From Seiridium cupressi (Eukaryota; Ascomycota; Sordariomycetes; Amphisphaeriales; Sporocadaceae), in contig JARVKI010000148.1 in the NCBI GenBank assembly GCA_036674765.1, positions 1 to 64,000 of the forward strand: a DNA stretch of 64,000 nt, given 5' to 3'. A program made the position numbers and the translations under genes. The notes beneath the pieces were generated by a model that had not been told where the DNA came from, made no database searches, and saw nothing but the letters and a program-made list of their open reading frames with translations. Numbering within the stretch: position 1 is the stretch's first letter; the number at the start of each line of letters is the position of its first letter. Below, one piece after another: positions 45,963 to 56,993 of this stretch.

Positions 45963-48900
45963 CTACATCAATTCAATGCCACCCCCACTAGGATCCGGGA
46001 GCCGCCCACCGGTATGCTGATTATACGAGGCAGCTATACGGGGTGAATAGGCTTCATACTGGACCTTGCCCCAACCCTTTACGTATGAAGATGCGTAGCT
46101 ACCAACGAATCCGACAGCCGAAGCCTGTATGAGTTCGAGCGGGGTAGCCATACGCCCCTGGGAGAAGACTGGTCTAAGGGCTGCTTGCGTCGTGGTATTA
46201 GCCGCGTTCTTCAGGCCTTCGACAATGGCATCGCGTCTGAGCTGCGACCAGCCCACCTTATCGACGAACTTATTGGCCAATCCAAGAGCGGGCTTGGCGG
46301 CGTAGGCACTAGCAGCTCCTCCAAGAGCGCCCAGGCTAGCATCGATGAGTATCTCTCTGCCACCGTATCTCTCTCCAGTGACCAAGGACCTGGCGTAAGA
46401 ACCTGCCACATTGCCTGCCGCGCCGCCGATCACTGCTGAGAGCGTGGATGCAGTGGCGGCGGTGGCCCCGAGTCCGGCGGCGGCGGCTCCCACGAGTGCA
46501 CCCACTCCGAAAGTGAATAACGCACCGACCACGATGCCTACCCCCAAAGCGATCAACCAACTCTTCCAAGACAGCCCGAGTGGGTCGATGTTATTGATCG
46601 GGTCACCCTCGCAGTACGAGTATCTGTTCTCCTGGTGGTAACGGTCCATCGAGATGAAGGCCATGTGATGAGGACTGTAATATCGACATCGCAAATAGAC
46701 CAGTCCACTCATCTCATCGGAAAACTCTTGGCCAAATCCGAGCTTCGACCCGATACTCGGTTTCAGAGTGCCAGCGCCGCTAAATGACGTTTTGGATTTT
46801 CCATAGGCATCATAACGGCTGGAGGCGTATTGATCGCCGTCGCCCAGGACCAGAGCAGTGGAGCCAAGGGAGTCCACGAAATACTCGGAAGTTCGATCCT
46901 CCGTGTGGCCAGAGATCAGCGACCTTGGGCCTGAGAAGAGGGATGTTCTCTCATTTTCCGTCCCGCTGGATGTCTGTACAGCATTGATCTTGCCACCGCT
47001 ATAGTAGAGCTTCGTGCTGTCTGCCGGCCCCGTCACATCTGCGAGAAACTCATCTGCACGGTAGTCAAAGGTTCTGACGGCGCCGGCTGCCACTTGCACA
47101 GAAACCATGTGGTCTTGATCATCAAAGCTGTACTTGTGCCCCTGGTCGTCTCCGATCATTCTCCCGTTGGCATCGTACTCAAAGCCGGGGTCCGCTCGTT
47201 GATCGATCTTGTTGTAAGTCATGGATATTGGTGCCTGGCCGTCAATTGCCTTGCTGATAACGTTTGAATTGCCATCGTACGTGTAGTCCACAATGGATGA
47301 GTCTGCAGCTGTGAGGCTGGCGCGAGCGTCCCTGATCACCTGACCCAGACCGTCGTAAACCAGCCTACGCTCTTGGTTCAGCTCCGGTGAGACTGCTGAT
47401 GCGGATTTCAGATATTCGAGTTTTCCCAATCCATTCATTTCATACGTCGTGTCGAGCAGAATCTTGGAGCCAGTATCCCGAACAATGGTCTGTTTTGGGC
47501 GATTATGACCATCATATGTGACCGCCGTCGTGTAATTCATCTGCTGACCATTCATCTGGTAACCGATATACTGACCGTTACTGTGATTGGCGCGGCCGTA
47601 GTCATATATTACGGTATCCCCTTTGCACGACCGACGCGCAACATCTCCCGTCTCATTGAACTCGATCTCTCGGATAACGCCAAAGACATCGCTCTCTTTG
47701 ATGACCCGGCTGAATTTGTCAAGGGTATAAGTCTGGCTGCAGCCATCGGCATATTGAACCCTTTCCAGAGTCCCATCCAAGGTGCGGTGCCAAGTGACGA
47801 TGTCGTCGCCCTGATTTACCTGGGATTGCTGGCCATGGGCATCATAGGTGTTCTCTGTACTGCTTGACGGGTACCGAGTCTTGATAGTCTGGCCAAGCGC
47901 ATTACAGCTGTAGGAAACTTCGGACCCATCGAACCGTATCATCTTCTGAAGCCAGCCATTAGCGTCATATATGCTTCGCCCCTCCTGTCCCAGCTGATTC
48001 AGAGTTGCAGCCATTCGGTTGTTGTGATCGTACAATTCTACGGGACCTTCGTGCAAGAAGCTCCTGCCGTCAGAATATGATGTTTTTTTGACCCAGGTGT
48101 AGACATTGCCGAAAAGATCATATGTGAAGGATCGCTTCACCAAGTCTTGCCCTCGGCCTCCAGGATTTCCAAATACAGTGCGCGCAAGCACAAGCGATCT
48201 TGGGCCATGCTCAATATCAGTCCTTTCCAAGACCAAGGGTCCCTCAACATCACTTGATTCATCCTTTGGGCGCTGCCTTAAGGCCTTGCTGATGGCTCTT
48301 CGGTTTCCGTCGTACGTCGTGTTCTCGACAATGCAGTAAGTAGCGGAATTATTTCCCGAGTCTGGAAGCTTCACGGTCTGGATCGCATCGGACCGCCCGT
48401 TGAGCTGAGTGATGGTGCGGACGTCGTTATTCAAGAACTCGGTGACCCTCAAGCTCGCGTCATCATATTCATGAGTGGCGATATTCCCCTTGGGGTCGAT
48501 GATCGACAGTGGTCTATTCAGAGCATCGTAGCTATACGTGGTGATTAACCCTAGCTTGTTGGTTGACTGTTGTAGTCGAGAGAGGAAATCATAGCTCGTA
48601 CGGCTCAGCAGCCGTGATGGTTCGGAGGTATGACCGTGTGCTGTCGGATCTCCATTATCGAATACCTCCACTTCACGACCGAGAACATCGGAAATTGTGA
48701 GCTTGACGTATCCTAATGGAGAAGTAATTCTTTGAGAGCTACCGTTTGGCCCGATTGTGTAATCTGTAGTAATCAACTGACCCATGGCGTTGGTATGTTT
48801 GATTGGCCGGCCAAGAGCATCAAATTCGAAGGTCTCGGTCTGCCCAAGTGGCAAGGTTTTGCGGATCAATGGGCCTCCGAGTTTACTTACGTCATGCTGG

Positions 48901-50739
48901 AATATCGTTGCATTGTTGGCGGCATCAAAGTCGGTCCGAGTCAGGAGGCCGTTTTCGAAAGAGAATGAGGTTCGTGTCGTAACTGATTGCACGCTTTGCT
49001 TTGGTACCTGGGCTCCAGGAGCCCACGAAAGCGTCTCACTGATCACTCGACCTTGAGTATCATAGGAGTATGAGCTTTGGGTCCACGGTTTGAGCTGTGC
49101 AGATGCCAAGCTGCCACCGGACCTAAAGTAGTTTGTTGTGATGGCTACGCCTTTGCCATCTTCAGTTGGAGTGTTCTCTGTGTAATCCTCCGTGCCAACC
49201 ACTTCATCCTTGCGAGATGATTTGACAACGAATTGGATGTTTCGGGCCGTCTGGGCAGGCCCAATCTGGCTGGTGGCATACTCATTCGAAACCGTAATTT
49301 GGCGAACGTATCCTAGTCCAGGTACTTGCAGGTCTTCGCTTGACGATACTTGATTACCAAACTTGTTGTACTCTGCCTTGGAAATAGTTAGAGGCTGATA
49401 GTTTGGACTGCTCCCAGATGACGTGATATTGTGGAACACCTCCGTCGATTTTGGATGAGTATAGTTCGTCGCACGGGCACGCTCATCAAGGTCGATCTCG
49501 TACTCATTGACAGTCATATAGGCTTCAACGAACTCGTTCTGGCTATCGAGAGTGTACCGAATATCCTTAATTGGCAGGTGGTAGTTGTTGAACCATGTGG
49601 TGGTCCTGGACGTCTTCTTGTCCTCCTCGTCGAAACTTGTTCGTGTCACATCATATCTATATCTCGGTGAGCAGCCGATATAGGGATGGAGCACCGAAGA
49701 AATGAATAACATAGGGGCTTGCAGCTTACGTGTAAGTCAGGGCCTTTCCATCCGAGTCCATCAACGTATCTGTGGCGCCAGCCATATTTAGGCCAATAGC
49801 GGCACCGGTATAGGTATGAGTTGAAAAGCCCCCAAAGTCATATTCTTCATGTCGATAGAATATCCCATTTTGGTCCTTTTGATAGTGATTTCGAACTGCT
49901 GGCATATCGTAGCTTTCTCCGTGCGCCAAGTATTGGATTGCTTGATATTCATACAAGGATGTAAGACCTGTCGGATGGGTAATGGAACCAAGAAGCAGCA
50001 TTCCTTCATCCCCAACGAATGGTTCATAGTTGAGTTCGGTGCGGAGACCCTCCGGGAGTTCGACAGTGAGGATTCCAAGGTCGCTGAATTGAATTCTCAC
50101 AGCGTCATTGCTAGGGAGGATGATCTGGACTTCTGAGGCGTCCTGGTAGCCAAAATGAATCTTCTGACCCCATGAGTCTATTATATAGTCCAGTCGTGCA
50201 CCCTCATGGTCTACTCCTGCCTCGGGGCCCACCAAATAGGCATAGAGGATATAGTTGTTGAAGAGATCGCGGTGCATCAGCGGCTTCCCGTGTACATCGA
50301 AGTAGTCTGAAGACCCGTCAACATGATCAAGTTGATATCCGTAGTACCCTGGCTGACCAGACGGCAATTCCTGTGGAGGATCAATCTTTTGAAACTTGAT
50401 GCCATGGTTGTTCAAGTATCTCAAGCCAGACTGATGGTCCGAGGTATCGACCCAGTCTAGGTCAACTGCATAAGTACGCCCATTAGCAGTGACACTCTTG
50501 CCTTCAAAGACGTAAGGGAGATCAAAACTCCAGTTGGTTGGCAATCCGAAGGTTCCAGTAGTGCCAGCGCCGTAGAGCAGGTTGACCTTGAGATCGACAC
50601 TAGGTCTCACTCCTTGAAGGTTGATCAAAGGCGTCCGGTAGTTCAGCGAACCTGTGTTGGGGTTGACAGATTCGGTCTCGGAAGGCTGAATATGACTAAA
50701 CGCCTGCGACCCCTGATACTGGCCTGCCCGGTCACTCAT
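45963..50739 (-). CDS. RHS/YD-repeat protein, bacterial type, with variable C-terminal tip
   Basis: Two exons (50739-49730 and 49662-45963, intron 67 nt) join in frame to 1,569 residues. The N-terminus has NPNTGSLNYRTPLINLQG, typical of RHS/Tc-type shells. From about residue 550 onward many YD repeats follow (for example FEFDALGRPI, YSYDALNRPL, LVYDGLGQVI, FEYDANGRMIGD), which build a hollow beta-cocoon in this family. The RHS-associated core is RCRYYSPHHMAFISMDRYHQ and ends at NNIDPLGL near residue 1367. The remaining 202 residues form the tip: a Gly/Ala-rich hydrophobic stretch with GxxxG-like spacing, then a helical region and a short polar end. In bacteria such tips are often toxic effectors. 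No signal peptide is seen. Ancient transfer from bacteria is likely. No close, obvious immunity gene follows. Confidence 0.9.
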
Positions 50740-51710
50740 GTTTGTGGTCGATGCCGATGGTACACCTTGAAAGAGCAAATACGGCGATCAACGAAAGTGT
50801 AAGTTGGTCGGTTGATCATGGGTCAGACACCAGATTGCTCCGCAGGGTTGTTGAACGGAGAACCTTATATGTCTCCGGATGTTGAGTCTTTTCCTAACCA
50901 CCACTAGTTAAGTATAACAGCCCCTCACAAGGTTCAGGAATGGCGCACCCACAAATGCCGTCGATTTGGAATCTTCAGGTTATCACACGAACTACAAGAT
51001 CAATATAGTGAAGTTCAGACTGGCTCGGTTACTGTTCAACGCTCTTGAGGGCTAGGCCACCCACAATTGTGCGACATGATGAACTAGACTCTGCGGTGAT
51101 ACCCTTTGAGCGATACTGTTTCCTTGTCGACATCATCTATTGGCGTTTACTTACCATCAGGAAACCGCTAAGACAATTAGCTCGTCACAATGTGTGCTGA
51201 ATTGCTAACTACCTAGTAGGTATGGCAGCTGAATGCAGACCCTTGTTCCGGAGCTGAACGCGAACCCTTGCTCCGGGTATGGGCGCTACCGAACGCCAAG
51301 CTAGGAATCGTTGACGGACGAGTTTCCAGATCGTGAATTTTCGTGCTCTCCAGATGGCTTTGGGGGTAATAGCGGGCGGACCTGAAAGCAGCTGAATGAG
51401 CGTCAATCTAGCCCCTTTCGACAAAAAAGGCCAGTCTAGTCCCAGCGTGCGTTGCCGCTATCGGGCTTCTCTATTGACCCCACAAATGAGCGCAAGCTCT
51501 AGAGCCTCAGGTGAGCATGGGTTTCTCTGCTAGATACACCCAGGGTGGTAGCAATGAATTATACACAATCGCTTGGTTTCTGATATAAAAGCCTCTGCTT
51601 CAGTGTGTGTAATACTGGACCAAAGTAAATTACCTTCATTCAACAGCGGCACCTCATATTGCACCCTTTTGAACCGATTGAACAGTCGATTAGCCCTCTT
51701 CTCAATCACC
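50740..51710. other. Divergent promoter region, RHS gene and small secreted protein
   Basis: This gap of about 970 bp lies between two divergent starts. CCCTTGTTCCGGAG and CCCTTGCTCCGG recur 28 bp apart near 51240-51277. A TATA box for the right-hand gene lies at 51584. Confidence 0.4.
51584..51590 (+). promoter_or_regulatory. TATA box of the small secreted protein gene
   Basis: TATAAAA lies about 125 nt before the ATG at 51711. Confidence 0.5.
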
Positions 51711-52384
51711 ATGCGTTTCGGAATTGAGTCTGTTACTATTGCGGCCCTGACGCTTGCGGGTCCCGCGTCAGCTAGCAAAGGATGTAAGTAGAACAATGCG
51801 TAGCTGCAGCCTGAGTGCACTACTTGCCACAACGTTTACTAAATATACTTTGCACCAGCGGCCAACGTAAATGCTTGCGTCTGGCATCCATCCCCCCCTA
51901 TCAAGTCTTATACTGTGAGCTGGAGGACTGGCAGTGCCGACGATCGCTGCATGCGACTGGTCGGGTCGAGTCCTTCCATGGCAGTAAAGGACCAGGGGCT
52001 CACTTGCACCAGCCTGGGAGAGGTAGCTGTAGATTCTAGCTGGAGCGGGTGGACTGGGGGCTGCTACACTCGCAACAGTATCTGGGGCTTGTCGTATACG
52101 ACCACTGGCGCCCCTTACTCGGGCTCCACCTCCAGTGACTGGAACACTGGCCCATTCAACACGGATATGAAACTTATCAGCCAAAGCCCTGGCACATCGG
52201 TGTGTGGTGGTGCCGCGCACTGTTCTGGATCCCAAGTGGAATGGGACAATGACAAGACTCCCCAAGTCTATGTAAGTTTTGTCACAGTTTTGACACCCGT
52301 GGTTCCGCGGTATAGCTAACCCCTCCACTCTAGGTTGTCTTCCAGCCCGGAAAGATTGGAAATGGCGGAAAGAGCGAACTTTAG
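51711..52384 (+). CDS. Small secreted six-cysteine protein, unknown function
   Basis: Three exons (51711-51783, 51859-52271, 52334-52384) give 178 residues. A signal peptide covers about residues 1-21, ending at ASA. The mature part has six Cys (near NAC, DDRC, LTC, GGC, SVC, AHC), enough for three disulfides, and is rich in Ser, Gly and Trp. The small size, secretion signal and even Cys number are typical of fungal effector-like or antimicrobial proteins, but I do not recognise a named family. It lies between the RHS gene and the phospholipase-like gene. Both introns have clean GTAAGT donors and the frame sums correctly, so the gene is probably real and intact. Confidence 0.75.
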
Positions 52385-53787
52385 TTTGGATGTTTTATAT
52401 GTGTGTAGTTAGTCGCCTTGATAAAAACACTATTGCACTACTTCCCAAATTTGCCTCGATCTTTATTTTCAGATGCTCATAAGAGACCACAATGGGACAA
52501 AGATGCAAGCTGTGCTCTGATTTTGAACGCGAGAATCAGTCATATCCTAGATTATGAACATACGCCAAACTTTTGCTGGATGCACCACAAAGAGCAAGGC
52601 CTACGTGACAGAAAGTGAGGATTTCCCGCCCAGTGAACCTTGTCTTTTCGCGAAGACTCACCTGTTTTCATCTTCATTCGGATAGGAGCTTAACGAGACT
52701 GATTTACTCGCGTTGCAGCCTACGTATACCCAAGCGCTCAGGGCAATGAACACCCGGACCAGCGTGCCAGGGATACGACTTCAATCGAGGCTCCATCTGG
52801 CCTCGACTAATGGCCTACCGAGGTTCGGCAGATTAAATTCAGACTTCAATGCTTTTCGTTTGATGTTATCGACACCCCTGCAGCCTGCCATCTTGACGGC
52901 TAAGAAAGTGATGAGCTGAAAAGCGAGCTACTGATCTGAATTATTTGCCGCGTATGTAGCTGAGCTGAGGACGTCGGGAGCGGCGGGCCTTGCCGATCTG
53001 CCGGCTATTGCCCCGTGAATAGTTATTATTTGATCCCACATGTTTACAGTGGCGACACCTCAGAGGAACCGATTTGAAAACTGGTATGTCCGGATTAGAA
53101 GTGGCTGGCTGATCATAGGCGTGATAGCGATGAATGGTTCTGCTCAAATGACACTAAGACACTCACTCGCTCAGCTCTTACCACAGGACAAGGGACTCCC
53201 GCGCGAACACTGCTGAACTGGTGACGAGCTAGTGATCAGACCCGGGGTCTAGATCTCTTAAACCCTGCTAGTCCACGCTACGAAATCGTACCCGCGGCGG
53301 CGTGTGCGCGGGGCTGCGGCACGCCTAGACTGATTGAGACCCCCTTGCCGTCCATTTTGGGGGGAAGTCTTCCACATTCGGCTGAAGCACATATGCCGCG
53401 TTGAATGGCTTGCATGATCTCAGAGGTAGTGGTCCGCTGAGCTGAGCGAGGTTACTTTCACCACGAAAGGGGGCAAGACTCCATCTTCAGCTGGCCATGT
53501 CGGGACGATGTCAGCGTTTGTGTAGAGTCTGGATCTCTGCTTACCCATGTCACGGGCGCTTGTTTTGTTGCCGGTGAAGTCGGTGATTCGTTGACCTGAA
53601 ATGACGCGACGTACTCGTTGTGGGGTTATCTACTGTTATATCTCCCCCGTTCTACCGGCATTCGACCCATCTTCCAAGAGTTTTCCCACACGTAATTACT
53701 CTAGACTTAGCGAGTTATACCATCGGTTACTATTCAGAAGTGCATCATTCCTTCTCGCTGCGGTGTCACTGTGAATCTCTTGACATC
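52385..53787. other. 1.4 kb spacer, no supported gene
   Basis: Frames at 52713-52919 and 52941-53147 have no domain. The sequence is otherwise unremarkable, with a GC-rich patch near 53290-53330. Confidence 0.4.
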
Positions 53788-55638
53788 ATGGGTTCTCTGG
53801 AGAAACTCGGGGAGGGCGATATCAATGACTTTTCGTCCTACGTAACGATTAGGAATCTCTCCGACTATGACTTGGGCCTTATTGATTACGATTGCAAGTA
53901 CGGCCTCTGGCCACGAGACCAACCGCTCAACACGATTGAAGCCCGGACAACTCAAAGGATACACCTCAAAGACCGTCCAGGTAATTCTGCCATTGTTGAA
54001 GGGGTTATATTCTATATATTTATTGTGTCATAGGTCTCAATGGCTCATCTGGCTGGGCGCAGTTTGAAGTGCGCTTAGAGCGCGGGACTGAGACGTTTAG
54101 ACTGGACTTTGCCGACCCTCTGTCGATTTTCTCCGGTAATTCGTTGCAAGCTAGTTCTAGCAATAGCAATGTCCTTTCAGTTTCAGTCACTGGTTTCAAT
54201 GGGAAAAGACATCCTCTCTATGGTAAAGCACTGCCTGCTATGGGGTTTCAACATTATTCGTATGCTTACCAAATGAATAGGATATGTGGATGTGCAGGTG
54301 CTGAGCCCTAGGGCTCTCAAGTCATCTGCTGTGGTAGTCTGGCCGCAGGGGTCTGACGACACCGTAAAGAGGACGACTCAGTCCGATAATCCGCTCCGGG
54401 CCAATTATGAGATCGGATTCGACCTTCCAGGTGGTACTCTATTCGACAAAGAGCCTATTCACGAGTCGATCGTTATTGCAGCTTTGATCCAGTCTCAAAT
54501 CTACGTACCGCGTGGAACCACCTACAACAACTTGAATTCCAAACAATGGGAATACATCCGAGGTCTGGTATGGAACGATGACCCCTCCTGCTTTCTTTTC
54601 CAGGACAGGTCGGACTCCAACCACCAGTATAGTGACGGCAGTGCATGGGCCTTGGATTTCCTGCGAGGTAGCAAGGGCTGCATGATCCAGCGGTCACATT
54701 TCGGTGATCTCCAATTACTTCATGCTATGGGAGCCTATGAAGGAGAAAAGCCACAAGATACAAAAGCGAAACTCATGAAGTGGTTGGAACTCATGTATAA
54801 GCTGGCCTGCGGTGACCAGGGTGTCTCCGACCAAGATCAACTGAAGGAGCATTTCAAAGAGCCAGAGTATTTCAACAATCTGACTAGCCCATCTCATGAC
54901 AACACACTACGACAGCTCTTATTGGCCAACACACCCAACTTCCCTCAAACTGACGTGCGAAAGAGGGCGCTGGGCACGATCATGCACATCATCTCAGATT
55001 CATACGCCATAGGGCACACCCAGAGGGTGCTCAAGAATGGTGGCGACTACGCGGGTCGCGATGGAAATGGCTATTATCGTTTCAGACCTGGAACTTATGG
55101 TACCTGGGGCCCGATTGTTACTTTCCACAACTACTCAAGCAGCAGCACTAGGCATTCGCATTACGATGGCCTAGCAGACCAAGGGCAGCCCATACCCAAG
55201 GATCTAAACTCGTTCAACTCAATCATCGGAGCCAGGGATGCGATCGCTACATGCACTCGCCTTATCAACTACTGGGCGCAAAAGAAGAGTTGGGATGGCG
55301 AGGTTCAAGAGTTCCTGGACACTGAAGTCTTTGCCTTGCATGAAAATGCACAACCGTCCAACGGCCTTGTCGACCAGACCGAACCTATCTTCGCTTCCAC
55401 TACCTTCACACTGCAAGTTACACACGAGCATAATGTAGATTATGACCTGCAGTTTAGTGCTGGGCTGCAGCAGAAGCTTGCAAGCCTGGAAGAGGGTATC
55501 TATCCTACTGTAACTCGAGGCCGTCGGTCTCTTCGAGGATCCTTCACCCCACCCTCGGGCCTTTTTGTTCTTTGCGTCATTCTCGCTGCTATTGTCCTAT
55601 CCTTAGGAGGTATGCACGTGTACAACTACGTATTTTAG
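53788..55638 (+). CDS. Tail-anchored protein: aegerolysin-like N-terminus plus zinc phospholipase C-like domain
   Basis: Exons 53788-53980, 54034-54222 and 54281-55638 sum to 579 residues. Residues about 15-125 form a beta-rich region with YVTIRNLSDYDLGL and GLWP and GSSGWAQFEV blocks. The pattern recalls aegerolysin-type lipid-binding sandwiches, a weak match. Residues about 260-425 carry RSHFGDLQLLHAMG, HIISDSYAIGHTQR (His363, Asp367, His373) and FHNYS...HSHYD (His410, His419, His421, Asp423). This His/Asp spacing matches zinc-dependent phospholipase C/P1-nuclease-like proteins. Residues about 553-579 are one hydrophobic helix ending at the C-terminus, so the protein is probably tail-anchored. 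There is no signal peptide. Action on membrane lipids is inferred. It lies in the candidate antagonism locus. Confidence 0.7.
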
Positions 55639-56993
55639 TTCCAGCAGTATAATCATATACGATTTTCTTTCATCTACTTACTCGATACAGCGAATTCGCT
55701 AAACCCCAAAATTAACAGATAATATGATTAAGTGATTGTTATATATTCAAACGTCTGAAGGTACCTTCCTCTAGTCAACCTGCCACCAATCTTGACACTG
55801 ACCGGAGTGATACGCCTCGCGACTTAACGGTCGACAAGCGCCGTATAATTGTTGTCCTGCTACGGTATGGTACACTACATTACCGCAGTGTCTTCCCCCA
55901 TCATTTGTATGCATTCTACTCAACCAGTCTGTCTGAAATCTTAAGAGTCATTGGCCGACGCCGCCACGAGACTATCCATGTGATACAACCAGCATGGAAC
56001 GCACCAGGCCGTGTTCTCAAGATCGACAATCTAGCAGTCCAGAATGAGAATTCCGCCTACACTCGAAGCTGGCTGGGTAACTTGACCGGGCTCGGTATAT
56101 TTTTTATATGCATGACTTTCGGGCTGTTGGACAACCTGGCCATTCGTCCAGCAGGTCCGGTAATCACTTGGCCTGAGTCATTGGTATTCTTTTAGGTTGG
56201 CAAAGTCTAAAGTGGGAATTCTCTTTCTCTTTACGCATGGGTTCATTGTGTCAGTGATATTTAGTCTGTGTACCGGACTACGTCCATACATATGGTCTTT
56301 ACATGTGTCGCAGTAATAGCGAGAGCGGCACTCGTGTTACTACCACCATACACGCGCATCCAGAGCTCGGACGAATATTTTCACGCCTCCATTAGCATCC
56401 TAGCCGCCTTGGACACGGCACTAGTATTTTGTTTCTTTTTTATTTTAATACCTAGTTTCTTGTAATTATATAAATTAAAAAATATATATTTTGGTCACTT
56501 TGGCTGGGATGTGGCTCAATCGTGATGCTTGCCAACAAATGCTTCGGATGCAATTCAGTTGGAAACCTATATTGGCATGTTGGATGGGGGGTCGCATTAG
56601 CAAAAGTCGGAAAAGAAATTAATGATGTTCATTTTTGTTCGGTCGTATCTCTTTCTTTTGATGATCAGTCATGAGATATCACACTGTGGAGACATGCTCG
56701 GTTATCTCGACCCGACTACGCTCAACATTCTGGTAATATCCTCGAAGGAACCCAAGTGAGAGACACCAGAGTTCTTTCGACGGCCTCGGATCATTGTCAG
56801 GTTGGCACATAACTATAGCGAAAGTCCATCGAAGCTCGATGTGGTTCAATAATACGTCATCCCTTCCTAGCCAAAATCAATTAGTTGGCACTTTCTGGTA
56901 TTCAAGACAGCAGTAGTTACGGTCATCTAAAACACTCCAAGCCTTATACCTGGTCTTTGCAATCTTTTCAACTTGATCCTTTCGTTGGCATGA
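55639..56993. other. 1.35 kb spacer; possible small membrane-protein frame
   Basis: A plus-strand frame to 56195 encodes NLTGLGIFFICMTFGLLDNL, one likely helix, but lacks a good ATG. A second frame at 56268-56465 is also hydrophobic. They could be exons of one unrecognised gene, though I found no clear splice join. The AT-rich stretch near 56450-56490 may be a 3' end. Confidence 0.3.
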
